NCBI RefSeq assembly: GCF_028769735.1
Contig: NC_088171.1
Span: forward strand, 61,804,216 to 61,868,215
DNA: 64,000 nucleotides
Origin: Zonotrichia leucophrys gambelii
Taxonomy: Eukaryota > Chordata > Aves > Passeriformes > Passerellidae
Direction of reading: 5' to 3'
How positions within the stretch are numbered: position 1 is the stretch's first letter; each line of letters starts with the position of its first letter. The notes under the pieces are model-generated. The model did no database searches. It worked only from the letters and a program-made list of their open reading frames with translations, and was not told the DNA's origin. Of this stretch, positions 24,900 to 37,300 are shown piece after piece. The position numbers and the translations under genes were made by a program.

Positions 24900-27800
24900 C
24901 TACAATATACCACACCCTTTCATGAGTATTTGTGTGGAGGCTCAAGACAGCCACTTCTTTACAAAGTTTAGGAACTGCCTCTTGTGTGCTGATTATCATT
25001 TGTTTTTCTTCTTGCACTGCAGATGTTGCAGAGGACATGGTGAAAGCCATGTATAATGCTGTCCTGCAGCAGTAATTCTTACAGCAGATATATGCTGGGG
25101 CAAGGCTATCAAATCAGCCGTGTGTCTGACTTTAATGACACTATAAACTGGTAGAAACAGAGAATTTATCAGTGGATTTATATTAGTTAACATCAACAAT
25201 TTTTAGTATGCAATACTAGCAAATCTGTAGAGAGAGACAGTAAATATATATTAAATTGGTTGCCAGCTAGGCCTAATTTTCTCGATACCCCTGGTAGTAC
25301 TTCACAAACCAACTGAAAACTGCCAGTTTAAGTTCAAATCAATACAAAGATTAATCCATTCTACAAGTAAGATGCTGGCTGATGCAAGCTCACAGGGCAT
25401 GCAAAAAAAAGCAAACAAGTCTGATCTTAAAACCAGAAGCATAAGTGAATGATTCTTTTTTTAGTATTATTTCAGTCAGATAAAATAAAAAAGGTTTGGG
25501 AACATGAATATATGTTTCCAGAAAAAAATGCCAAATCAAACCAAATCAAAACAAGGTGTCCCTTCAGAGCAGCACAGGGAGGAGATATGGAAGTGCAGGA
25601 GGTTCAGATTTGTTCTAAATATTTTCCTTCTCACAGATCCAAAGCTGCTATCTGCTGTTAGGCTCTGTTTTATCCTTCTGCTGGAGAATGTTATTCAGAC
25701 TGCCCTTTTCACCTACTAAATCCGAGCAGGACAGAAGCAAAATAATGCTGCTGCAGCAGCATGTCCAAGCTGCTATCTGTCTTTTCTAAATTTCCTTAAT
25801 ATTACCATAATACTTGGAGATTAAGCTGTCCCTTGAGTGTGAACATCTTTCTCTCTGCCACTAGTTATCTGTACAGCTGACTTGGTGACATGCTCTCTTG
25901 TTTCCTCCTGCAGTCTCATACTAACACTCTGCAGGCCATGTCACACACAGCCCTTTGTAATCTCTTGTGTAGACTTGTAGTTGGTGATTTCTAGATATTG
26001 GCTTTTATAGCTCATAAAGCCACTAGTGGATATCAAATTTAATATGTTCAGCTGACATCAAGGATGTGTTTTATCTCTCACTCTGAATTACAGCATTTCT
26101 GGGATTTGCAAGTATAAAACTAATACAGCACAGCAGAAGAGGCCTTTTAATCCTGCTTATTAGCAAATGGGAGTTTCTGACATAACCCAAAGGCTCTGGC
26201 AGACAGACACCACACAGCTGAAGAACAGACACTGCAACACAATGGATTCGAAGCACTGATACCTCTGGCAAATGAGCTCCTCTGGAGAAGCAGCATTCTT
26301 GTTTTCAGGGAAGAAGCCACCTTACTCAGACTAACACTGACCCTTCTGAATACATGTCATCTTCCACAAAACAAAATGAGGTGCTGAGAGCTTGGTTGAG
26401 GCAGCTGGGACAAAGGGTAAGAGAGAATGCAGGCTCACAGTGGAATGGAGGTGCTTGAAACCTGAACAAAAAGCTGAAGCTTTCAACCACTAAAGAATAA
26501 GCATTATTTACTGCATGCCACTGGACTGAGCAAGTCTCTTGGCTGGCCACAGTTCACCCATCTCCCCTAGCAAGCAGCAAGAAATGCAGCGCACTGACAA
26601 GGAGGGTGAGAGGGGACAGAGTTGGGGTGCCCTCCTCCAGGAAAGTGTGTGTGCCCAGCTCACAGCCAGGGGCCAGGAAAGCTGGGTGGTGTTTCTCCAG
26701 CTGTGGCACCAGTGTGGTAGAACAGTCTGCTCCAACACAGCACAGGAACACAAGTGATGAGCAGCTGGGAAGGGTGTCTGTGCAGCAAAGCCTTCCTAGC
26801 ACCATTAGCTTTTTATTTTTCAGATTATACTGTAGCGATATCCTAACCATGAGAAGTCAAATTTCCCATCATGTCACGATTGCACCACATTAATTTCTCT
26901 CAGACCCGCAACTCAATACTATGTGCCAAGCAATCATGGCCCTTTTGTGGTGTGTTTTATCATCTCCCAGCTTCTCCTGTAATCTGTAACCCACTGGCAA
27001 CTAACATTTGTACACCACTCCCCACGAACACTACCCAGGAAGAGAGTAGACATAATATTTTATGCTCATTAACCACAACTATCCTGTTTTCACACTCAAA
27101 GACAGAGGGGGCATTTAAAGCATGCAAGTTGTAGGCACAAATCTGCATCACACTCTGGTCACCAACATGGAAAGTCACCCCATTACCTACAACCAGCATT
27201 AAGCAAACCACACAGGGCAGATTGTCCTCTAAAAAATCATGTTAAGACCACTTTTTAAGAAGAATGGCTATAATTGCTAAATATTTTCCAACAAAATATT
27301 GCTGAAAGGATACTCGAATATTATTCTTTCTCCATTCACGCGATATGACTGGACAGCATTAATGATCCAAATCCATAACCACAACTTCCCAAATGGGCAC
27401 TCTGGGATATCAGTAGTTGCAGTGACATGATTTTTTTTTTTATGGTATTGGGCTTCTTTAAAATGAAAATAGACTATTCATAATTCATCTCCCTTCTATC
27501 AATTGAAGAACTTTCATTTAAGGGAAAAAAGCATTCACTTGAATGTTAAGAGCATGCATAAATCAAATATGGAACTAAAAGACATCTAATGGTATTTACA
27601 CAAACATTTTCCAGCAATGACTCTGACTTTAATTATCTAGTGGATGAACCCTGCCTGTGAACAAGTCCAATGGTGTTTTGTAGCCAATTCCTAACTCTGT
27701 GGTCCATGTCTCCTAGACCAAATTTGCTTTGCAGCTTTTGCACAAATATTTTTCATTTTGCACCCTAGATTTACAGCCTCTCAATTTTTTCCTCTGCCTT

Positions 27801-30245
27801 TTAATTTCTAAGTGCTCTCTATTTCTATCTATACAATCAACCACAGTGCACACAAAATATAATGTGGGACATAAAACTGTGAAAATAAAAGCTGGGAAAG
27901 TTGCAAGTAATTTTTCTAGCAAAAAAATTACATGTTTGAGAAGACATAAATAAAGATTTTAATAAGCCTCACACAAACAGGCACATGCCTACTCATTCCT
28001 CCAAACTGTCAGAGCTCTTGCATAAGACTTCTTTTATATTCGTCTTAGTCCCTGAAGTTACACACGTCTTAAAGTTAAAAAAGATAGACTTGTTAATAAC
28101 ACACAAATGCTCATAGACATAACATCTTTACAGATATCCTCTGTGAGCAGATCAAGCCACTCTCCATATGTATTTAAGTGAAGTGGAAGGCTGGAGTTTT
28201 TAAGTTGTCAGATCTGTGCCTGGGTAAGAGGGGCTCTATTTTCACTCTTGGAGCAGGGAGAGATTAGCAGCTTGAAATCACTTTGACAGTTTCAGTTACT
28301 CTCCTGCATACTGCAGGGAATTTTAATTCTAACCTGTGAAATTGTAATTGCTTCTCAAGAAGAGCAGGAGGATTCTGGGTAATGGCCACAGCCAAGCTCA
28401 GTGTCAGAGTTGCCAGTTGCTGCCACTTCTGATATTATTTGCTGTTATTCAAAAATCACTCCAGCTTTCCATACGGGAAGTTGAACCTGGAAGTGAAACT
28501 AGATTAACAGTAGCTGTGAGACGTTCAGAGATGTGCAAGGAATGATGTAACAGAGGTCAGTCTCCTCAAAAAGCACTTTTTCTTTTTTCTCTTGCTTTAT
28601 AGAACAAGCTTTACATAAAACACTTATTCTATGTCATACTCTTTTCTAAACAAGTATGCTATTACTAGAAAGCTACAATGAAAAGACTAAATGACAAAGT
28701 CCTTCAGCATACAATGCTTGAGTAGAAAATAAAATGTGTGTACTTAATGCTGTTCACAACAGATTTAAGATGTCTTTGCTACTCAGAGTTCTGTGGTTTG
28801 CAAGATTCCTCATTTCAAACAGCCAAAGAGAACTCAGAGCTACCACAAACACTTAAGAAAAATAGTTGAGGCTTTCCTGGTATCAAATGGAAATGACATT
28901 CTTTTTTTTGCTCAGACAAAGGGTCATTGAACGTAGATTGCTTATTAGCAGACACATTCTCTAGTGATGAGTGTGTTCAGCATGTGTGAAAGTGGGATCA
29001 ATTGACTATGAGGTAACTTTTCCTGCAATGACCTTGTTAAGCTGGAGTGCAGCAGATTTCTCACCCACCCTGATGGCTTGCAAAGAGGGAATATTGGAAG
29101 CAGGTCTCAAACATAATGTTGATGTAAAAATTAAAAATGCTGCCTGGCAGGGTACTTAGGGCATTCAGGGAGCCACAAATCACAGATCAGATGTTCAGGT
29201 CAACTCATTCCATGAGGAGCATGTACTTGTACACTCACTCCTGAGGTTTCCCAAGCTGCACCAGTATCCCCAGGCAGTCCATGCTTTGTCCAGGTGAGCT
29301 GTTTGACCAGAACTGTTTTGCTCAGCTCAGGGGCTTTGGAAGCTTTATTTTTACATAACCAGAATGCAGTGACAAGCACAATGCTGCTCTACATCACAAA
29401 GCGTCAAAAGCCTCTCTCAAAATCTAAAGGAAGGCAACAAAATACATGATAAACAACACTTCCTACTTATCAGATTAAAGCTCAGTTTAAGAACATACTG
29501 CAGGCAATGTCATTTACAAAGTCTTCTTTGGCCTCTTTCAGTATATTGCACTATTTCTAAGAAAATAAGCTGGTCCCATTAAAGCCAACGATGCACAGAA
29601 TCTAAATCACAAGCTTGGTAAATCTCTGTAATAGCTGATGCAATGAGTCTGTAATTGCCACGATTAGATAAGCTAGAGTGGCTGACAGAGATAATGCTAG
29701 AGGCACACAACATATCTGCATAGATTATTCCCATCACATGTGAAAATTTGGCTCGGATATAATGATTTTGCCAATCCACAGTTTTCCTGAGAATCTTGCA
29801 ATCTGTGGTACTTTCCTGAAAATTTCAACTCCCAGAGTCCTGCTGGTGGGGTTTTTTTTGAGAATTTCTCAGATTTGTTAAAAACATTAATTACTGATTG
29901 TTATATTTTCCTTTTTGTACAGAAAAGCCTGACAAAAAAAGCATGCCAACAAACAGAAGAAAATTAAGGGCATGTTTTTTGTGTTTTTTTTTTTTTCTTT
30001 TAAAACGTGTGGATTTTGAGTCTTGGCTTATGACCTTCAGTGGTTGCTATCAAAAATTTAGTATTTGATTGATCACACACCTGATTTCCTGAAGACAGTA
30101 ACATCTGCTGTTATAATTTACAGGCTGTGCTGAAAGCATCATGGTGGAGCCTCCTGGTTAATTGTCTGTAACTATTATGAATCCCCAGTTTATAAAGTAC
30201 AAAGCACTCTTACTAGGGGATTATTCTTCTGCACTGTAGAGACAA
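24900..30245. other. Gene-free intergenic DNA
   Basis: AT-rich, mostly unique sequence. No exon, RNA gene or recognisable mobile element was found apart from the short string at 25325-25348 shared with the preceding LTR. The block 29540-29800 is free of repeat character and compositionally mixed, so it is a candidate conserved noncoding element. I could not test conservation. Confidence 0.55.
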
Positions 30246-30569
30246 TGTACTGGTTTTGGCTGGGACAGAGTTAATTTTTTTCACTGCAAGGCATAGGGCT
30301 ATGTTTTGGATTTTCTGCTGCTGTGGAGGGCTCACACAGAGTCAAGGCCTCTTCTGCATTTCTGGGAATGGCTGAGCACCTGCCTGTCAAAGTAATGAAT
30401 GATTTATTTCCTTGGCTTGCCTTGCTTGCATGTGCAGCTTTTGCTTCACCCATCTAAGTGTCTTTACCTCAACCCTTAAGTTTTATCACTTTTACCCTTC
30501 TGATTCTTGCCCCCACCCCACTGCAGGGGGGTGAGTGTCTCAGCTGCCTGCGGGGGTTAAACCACAACA
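30246..30569 (+). mobile_element. ERVL-type solo LTR, internally shortened
   Basis: The element begins TGTACTGGTTTTGGCTGGGA, followed by CAGAGTTAATTT and GGGCTATGTTTTGGATTT. It ends with a CTTTACCTCAACCC block, a C-rich stretch, and GGGGTTAAACCACAACA. These are landmarks of a common avian ERVL LTR, in the right order on the plus strand. The central part between the ACACAGAGTCAAGGCC landmark and the 3' block is much shorter than I would expect for the family, so there is probably an internal deletion. No clear target-site duplication was found (flanks GACAA and GCCAT). It lies about 1.1 kb beyond the CDKAL1 stop codon, antisense to the gene. Confidence 0.8.
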
Positions 30570-31162
30570 GCCATGTAAGACAGCTCAGCTCCATCTGGAT
30601 GTGACACAAACATCAAAAAAACTCTAAACAGTGCCCGTGTTATGATTTTAAACAGTCTCTGCAAGTGGAAGTTTGGATGAAGATTCAGAAAGGTGACAAA
30701 GCATGAACAAACCAACAATATGATGAGGTCAGGTGCAGGAAGAACTGGGCACACAGTCCAGTCCCTGACTCACCAGTACACTCACAGGATGTGTGGAGAT
30801 TCTGTCATGACAAAATGGCTTGAAAAAAGTAATTAGAAATTTTCATTGTGTAAAATGCAACCTCCCCACTAACAGAGTAATAATTGTTTTACTGAGACAG
30901 CACAAAGCTAAGAGATTCCCAGGTAGATTGTATAAAATCTACAGACTGTATTAAATCCATCTTTTCACAGAACTCAATCACCAGAACAGTATCTTCCCAC
31001 TCAATTATAAAAACCCAACACCTTTAGGACTATTTCTATGTAAAAAATAATTCTTCTTGTATTAAAAAAGCCTAATAACTCATTGTGAAGTTGAGAGATG
31101 CAAGACAGCAGGCAAAAATTCTTTCAAACATGACAGCAAAATAAATAGCAACAAATAACAAA
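30570..31162. other. Gene-free DNA just past the likely CDKAL1 3' end
   Basis: AT-rich sequence without repeats that I recognise. If the polyadenylation signal at 31164-31169 is used, cleavage would fall within roughly the first 30 bases below it. If a more distal signal is used, part of this stretch would be 3' UTR. Confidence 0.45.
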
Positions 31163-31641
31163 CTTTAATGGCCTTGCAGTGTTCATTCTAATGTAAAAAG
31201 ACAGATACCAAACGATCACACTGCATCAAGCAAAATCTTTAGGAAAGCTTTAAATAATCTACCCATAGAAGATGACCAATATCACTCAATGAAAAGATTC
31301 CTTAAAAAATTAATGCAATTTTATCTGATACAGCAAATATGAAAAGAGTATGTAATGCAAACATTGCATCATTTTACGAAAAAAAAGAAAAGAGAAGATG
31401 TAACAACCTGTTCAACCAACCAAGGATCTCAGGATTTGGCAAGATAGGCCTTCCCACAGCTTATTAATGTTCTCTCCTTTAAATGGCAGGAAAGGCATAG
31501 AGTGAGTACAAATTATTGCCCAATTTATATTAGCTTTTTTTTTTTTTTCTAAAATAAAAAAAAAAATATTTGCTGGTAAAAGTGTTTCCTTTGAAGATTT
31601 TGAACAGCAGTTTCATTGTTTTGATAAAAGCCCCATTCAGT
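31163..31641 (-). other. CDKAL1: Probable CDKAL1 3' untranslated region
   Basis: This follows the TGA at 31644-31642 on the minus strand down to the first plausible poly(A) signal. It is AT-rich. It contains a U11 run followed by an A14 run in the mRNA sense (31566-31556 and 31548-31535), which could fold back and could also mis-prime oligo-dT. The true 3' boundary is not fixed by sequence alone. Confidence 0.45.
31164..31169 (-). terminator. CDKAL1: Candidate CDKAL1 polyadenylation signal (ATTAAA)
   Basis: TTTAAT on plus reads ATTAAA on minus, the second most common vertebrate poly(A) hexamer. It lies about 475 bases after the CDKAL1 stop codon. The minus-strand sequence just beyond it is T- and GT-rich (GTTTGTTATTTGTTGC), as expected for a downstream element. 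I saw no AATAAA on minus between it and the stop. RNA evidence is not available here, so this is a best guess. Confidence 0.35.
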
Positions 31642-31848
31642 TCACAGTTCTGTTTTCATTCCTCCGTAGTAAAACATAACAAGAACTGCCAGTAGAGCCA
31701 GGCTGACAGACAGGATCTTCAGTCCACCTCCCTCTTGTTGCCATGGCAGCTGCAAAGCCATCCAGGAGCTGAGCTGTGTTTTCACTGGGATCTCAGCATT
31801 AGGCTGTGCTTTCCACTTTGTGCCATTCTGCGCTGAACGTCGGAACTC
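31642..31848 (-). CDS. CDKAL1: CDKAL1 last coding exon: C-terminal linker and ER tail anchor
   Basis: This terminal exon encodes 68 residues and a TGA stop. The acceptor is TTTCTTCACAG before GAG at 31848, phase 0, which joins in frame to the exon ending at 53962 and gives ...SGLTE|EFRRSAQ. The first ~42 residues form a polar, poorly conserved linker. A hydrophobic helix follows (about LKILSVSLALLAVLVMFYY), and the protein ends GGMKTEL. CDKAL1 is known as a tail-anchored ER protein, so the helix fits the membrane anchor, with the catalytic part in the cytosol and the last ~7 residues in the lumen. The linker matches mammalian CDKAL1 only weakly (EFRR versus DFRN at the start). Identity rests on position, phase and the anchor. 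The final KTEL is unusual and resembles an ER-retrieval tetrapeptide. Confidence 0.95.
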   Translation of the reverse strand, partial: EFRRSAQNGTKWKAQPNAEIPVKTQLSSWMALQLPWQQEGGGLKILSVSLALLAVLVMFYYGGMKTEL

Positions 31849-34800
31849 CTGTGAAGAAATGCACACATTAGGATTGAAACTGTGCTCTGTCCTTCTGACT
31901 GTACATACCAAATACACTCTCCTTTTTGTACTGAGGTTCAAATTAATGTCCTTTTCAAGACCAACAATTCAACCTGCACTGCATTGTCACCAGGTCATCA
32001 GTTTTTTGTACAGGAATCTTATAAATGCCATACAAAATCAGTATTTCTAATGAAATTAACTGCCAAGTCAATGCAGCTGTTAGCAACAGAAACAAATCTC
32101 CAGACCTCACTGCCACCAGAGACAGCTGTTTGATGGTTATTTTTTAATTTGTTTTGCTGCAATCTCACTACTTTCTCATTTTTAGCTTCTCCAAAAGAAA
32201 TGTCCAACCAGTGATAAAGGGGACCACAACACTCAATCCTTTGCACAGCAGGGATCTTCTAAAGTCAATCATTGACTCCTGGTGTGCTAGCTCAGTGGTG
32301 CTTGAAAATCCTCCCAAAGGGCTTTTCCTTTCCCCTGACCCTCAGGAGGCAGCTGTGCTAAAACACTCACCTTCTCATTCAGCATATTGAATCCCAGCTC
32401 CCTGCTGTGCCTGCCATTACCATTCCCAACCTGACTGCAAGCACCAAGGTCCCCAAGAATACGATGTCTTTTAACTGCAGCACAAGTTACAGATATTGCA
32501 TCACTATTGCGGCAGAAAATCCAAGTGTAAAGAGTAAAAGGCTCCTCTCTGTTCTCCTTATTCAGTTCAGTATTGTAGATACTCAAAAGGAAAAAACATC
32601 ATCCAGTGAAACTCTGATGACATTTGCAAGAGATGTAAGTGGTAAAGGTGTAATTAAACAAAGGTGTAACAATGCTGCATTATAGGATGCAACATTTCTG
32701 TTGATCATTTCTGTTTTCCTCCCTCTATTTGAAGAATCTCTTGGGAATTCAATTGAGTTCAGTTGGATTTTTAATTGGTTTGAAATTTTCCAGTTAAAAA
32801 AAAAGCGTTTTGATTAAACAATTTTATTTTTTTTTTCTCTTTCACATTTTGTATAAAACAAATGAGGGACCCAGAAAGTCCCTATCTAGATAATCTTGTA
32901 TTTCCAAGAAGCTGAAACAGGGCCACATGAAAATACAAACCAGATGCCCACTCTTTTACCAAACATATTTCTGGGCAAACTCAAAGAAATATCAAAGCTC
33001 CAAGAAAGGTGCCTGCCCATGAAAGTGTGACAGCACAAAAAAAATTTCAAACCTTCTGTAACTGCCTCCTGTTTTCCATTTCAGCAATCAGCTCCATTAT
33101 AGTAATTGTAGAAGGAAAATAATGATTACTACTGGTTAGGTAAGTAAGCATCAAAGGGGCAAATGACAGCCTGGAGTAAGTGCTGTTCTAACAACTGAGT
33201 CATTGCTGACTTGGGTCCCAATTCACACAGGCAAAGGGTTACTGACCAAGTGAAATATGAAATGAGGGAGACTTCTCACACACAAGCACCTAGAAGAACG
33301 TCAACTGGGTAAACAGAGGAAAGAACACAGGTAAGCACACTGGGGTGGAATTCTCCACAGAGTGAGGCACCACTTCAGAACTTGAATCTATATTGGGCAG
33401 AGCACGTTTACTTAATCAAAAATTATTGTTAAGTTATTAATTACAATAAATTTCTAAGGTGTTTGAAATTTTAGCACTTGGCACAGCTATTTTGTCCTCC
33501 CAAATCAAAGCTGATTAAACTGGAAAATGTACAGTATTAAGGATTTTTTACAAATGAGTCAAAATTCTTTAGCAATTTATTCTTTGTAGACATTTATAAA
33601 GCATTTCTTTTCTTTGAAGGTCTCACAAACCTCTAATGCAAGGTGCTTAATTTATGGAAATGACCTGTTTTTACATGTATTGTTGGTACATTAACACTAA
33701 GGCTAAAGTGATTTAAAGGAATGGATAAGTCTGTAAAAATATCAGTAGAACTAAAGTCTTATTTCTTCTGATATTTGTTTTTCACTGAATCATGACTTAA
33801 AATTTGGCTGATTACAATCAGCCTATTGACTCCTAATTAAATATTTCTACACTGCATGATAAAATCATAGTTATTCATTCATACAAGACTAGATGCTATC
33901 CCTTGGCAAACAGATAAAAAGGGCCAGCACCCCATAAATAATGCTGGACCTTCTCCTCAATGCTTCAGCTCCTATCTGTATGTCTCAGGAAGACTAGGGA
34001 CAGCCAGAAAAATGCCCCAAACACAAATTGTAAAATGTTTTGAGAGACTTCTTTTAAATTTTCTCCTTCACTAACAGTTAAGCACATCAGTGTTTCATGC
34101 ATTCAATCATGTTTCTGTAACATAGTTTACAGTAGTGGTTTCACTGGCATTTCATTTATGTTATACAGTTTTTCTGTTTTCCAACATAAAACCAAAGAGT
34201 CTCATCTTGCTGCTATAATTTTGATCATGCCTATACTGCTTTTTTTTTTGTTACCATACTGTTTTCTTACAGCTCTACTGCAACATGCACTGCATATGCA
34301 TTAGGCAGTGCTGCATACTGCTGGTAGGACAGAATGGCACAAGAGATTTTGGCAAGGTTTACAAAGTTCCAGTGGTGGTGAACACTGCTGGTGAGTTGTC
34401 CAAGTAGCATTTCATCTAAGTCAGCCTGTAGAGCTTTGAAATCTGTTTTTTCCTTACTTCATCATATTTCCAATAAATGAGATGATCATGCTGATACAGT
34501 AAACCCATTTTTTGGGTGTTTTTTTTTTGGTTTGGGTGCTTTGGATTTTTTTTGGTAGAAAGACAAAAATACCTCAAATTGCAAACTGAAGTGACCCTTT
34601 TCTTAAAGACATCACAGCTTACCACTTAAACATGCTGTGTTTCTGTTGGATAATGTACACCTCTTCAGGTGATCCTGCCAAATATTCCCTTCCAAGGAAA
34701 GAAAAGAGTGTATTCATCTGATTCATGCTTTCTAAGCACTCTTCTCTAGTTTGGCCCAAAATTCTGCCTGATACATGAGTAATACCACAGGCTTCCATGA

Positions 34801-36994
34801 AATTTTCCTTCATTATCATCACAGAATGCACATCTGTGGGAAAAAAAAAAGATATACATCTGGCTCCCTAAGACTGAAAGGCTCCTGTAGAAAATAACAG
34901 TCTTTTTGTCCTCATCCTTAGATTCATAGAGAGCTTTTAAACCCAGGATAATCGCTCAGAGACACCTGCAGGTGGATGCCTCTTGCTCAGAGTCTGTTGG
35001 GCACAAATTCCCCAGGGGGAAGAGGAGCCCTGCTAAAGGGATTGTGTCCCTGTACCCTCTCCCTCCTGAGTAAGGGCTGAGTGGCCCTTGACACAGCCTG
35101 GCCTGTCAAGAATATAAGCAGTTCTTCCTGGCACACAAGTATCCCATAAACAGCTGTGTTAGTGAAAAACACTGTACGTATGACTGTATGCACTTTTGGT
35201 GTAAAAAACCTCGGTGGAGGTAAAAAACTAATTTTTTGAACTTGCATTTACACTGTCCACTCACTATGCTCTCACTTAATAGAAGGATTAATTCTGAACA
35301 GTCCTTTTTTGTATCTCTGTCTCTAGACACGATATTCACAGTGCATTATCTTTCCAAGGAAATCTTTAGGTAATTTCTGCAATATTCTGACCTGATATAG
35401 CTGTGATATTTACCACACACAATCACTAGTCAAAGTGCAACAGTTCCTTAAGCTGAGCTCAGACATCACACTTCTGTAGCTGCAAGAGTTAGAAAGATTA
35501 CCATAATGATTCATTTCAGTGGAATTTAGAACAAAATTCAAAGTCTCTTTCAACCAAAAAGTGCTGGGAGGAAGCCCGAAGGTAAAGAAGTTTCAAAAAT
35601 ACATGTTTGTACTAGTTTCAGTCCTGATAGGCCACAAACTCTTTGGTAGACTTGTTAAGCATTGCTCTCACTAAATAGGACCACAATGAAGGAAAATATA
35701 CTCCAAGATTCAAAATTATATATACTATTAATCAAAATGAGGGAAGGAAGGGAAATTACCAAACTGAAATGCACAGACAGAGACTTTGAGTAAAGCATCT
35801 TGTATTTCCACGGAGGCAGCCTTTCATCTTGTTTTGGCAGTCACAAAGTAAACACAAGACTTTGCTAATAAGGTATAATATAAATTATTAAAACTTCTAG
35901 TGTATGATCAAATGCATTTCAGATTATTTTTTGAATAATTCTGCCTTGACGACTGCCAGGAGTAATATATTTTGTGTACTCTTGCACAGACCCATTGATT
36001 GCTGTCTTTCTGAAACTCCAGTCCCAGAGCAAACCACTGTGCATGAAAGAAATATATAATCACATCAAAATCTGAGATTTGGCATCTGTCGATCACAGCC
36101 TAGCTTTTTGTAAGATCTCACTTCATGTTAGTCAACAAAGACATAAGAGAAACTCTTTAGCTCTGAGCTGAGGTTTTAATAGATTCAAAACATTTCTTAC
36201 ATGCAAATTTCTTTTATGGCTCAGGGGCACTGTTAGAGCTTGAAGTGTTAGCTAACTGCTGTGAAAAACTTCTTGACTGAGCATATCTCAAGATAAATTA
36301 GACTTCTGAATTTTTTAGCCCAACCAAGTACATCACACACTTGTACTACTGGCTTTAAAATCACGGACGTTTACATAATCATGCACAACAAGTCTGTGTG
36401 ACAAATTTAAAGAAAACATGTTAAAATATGCATTACATCTCCTGCTGCACTATTTGAAACTCTGGGCTATTACTCTTTACAGGCATTTTTCAGATTTAAA
36501 AAAACAAACAGTTACTGAAGGTCACATAGATTACACATCCAAAAAATATGTAAATTGAGTTTCATTGAAGAGTTCTGGAAATGTCTCTACATTTAGTTCT
36601 GTAGGTATTAAGAGAACTCCTTTGATTTATTACTTTAAAAATTCTATCAGCCTTCTGCAAATGTGGAATGCTGATCTTAAATTACAAAATAAATGGCACA
36701 AAAAATATTTTTTTCCTAATGAATCTAACATGGTAATTCCTCTAAGAAGCATCCCTGTCACCATGTATTCCAATGAATGCCCAGTATGATGCTGTTAAAA
36801 GAAAATGCTGTCTACAAGCATGCTTGTGTCAGATGTTATCAGCTGGACACCATTCCTAGGAATTCACTGATTCCCAATACATGTAGAGTTTACTTACCCA
36901 TTTTAAAAAATGAGAAACCTTGAGGGAAAAAAATAAAGCACCCAGGTCCTTTTGCAAAGGAATTTCCTGTTATTTCTTCTTTTTGGGCTTTGGA

Positions 36995-37300
36995 GACATC
37001 CAGTGATGGACACTACAACCTCTCTGTGCCTTTGCTCCCCTGCTGGAGCCCATTAATTGGAAAATGCTTCCCTTTATATGCATCTGAACCTCTCATTCCA
37101 ACCTAGGCCCAGTGTCTCACCCCACCATGTCCCAGTTGGAGGCACTTGGCTTGTTCTTGTCAGGAACCCCTTCCTGTGCAGGCACTGGGGGGCTCTGCTG
37201 GGGTCCCCTGAAGCCACCCCTGCTCCAGCCCTGACCAAGGCTCAGCCTCAGCCTCTCCTCACAGCCCAGCTGCTCCAGCCCCTGCCCAACTCCATGATGC
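36995..37300 (-). mobile_element. Degraded CR1 LINE 3' segment
   Basis: This is a GC-richer island in an AT-rich intron. It begins with GGAGACATCCAGTGATGGACACTACAACCTCT-type sequence and includes GCTCAGCCTCAGCCTCTCC and GCTGCTCCAGCCCCTGCCC. These resemble, in order, the reverse complement of the CR1 region around the end of ORF2 and the 3' UTR. Divergence is high and no 3' terminal repeat is visible, so the ends are approximate. The plus and minus open frames here are not genes. Confidence 0.45.

Noticed and set aside
31849..31941. Upstream part of the open frame that contains the last CDKAL1 exon, with an ATG
   Set aside because: A good acceptor (TTTCTTCACAG) at 31850-31849 joins in phase to the previous exon. 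The upstream residues have no resemblance to CDKAL1.
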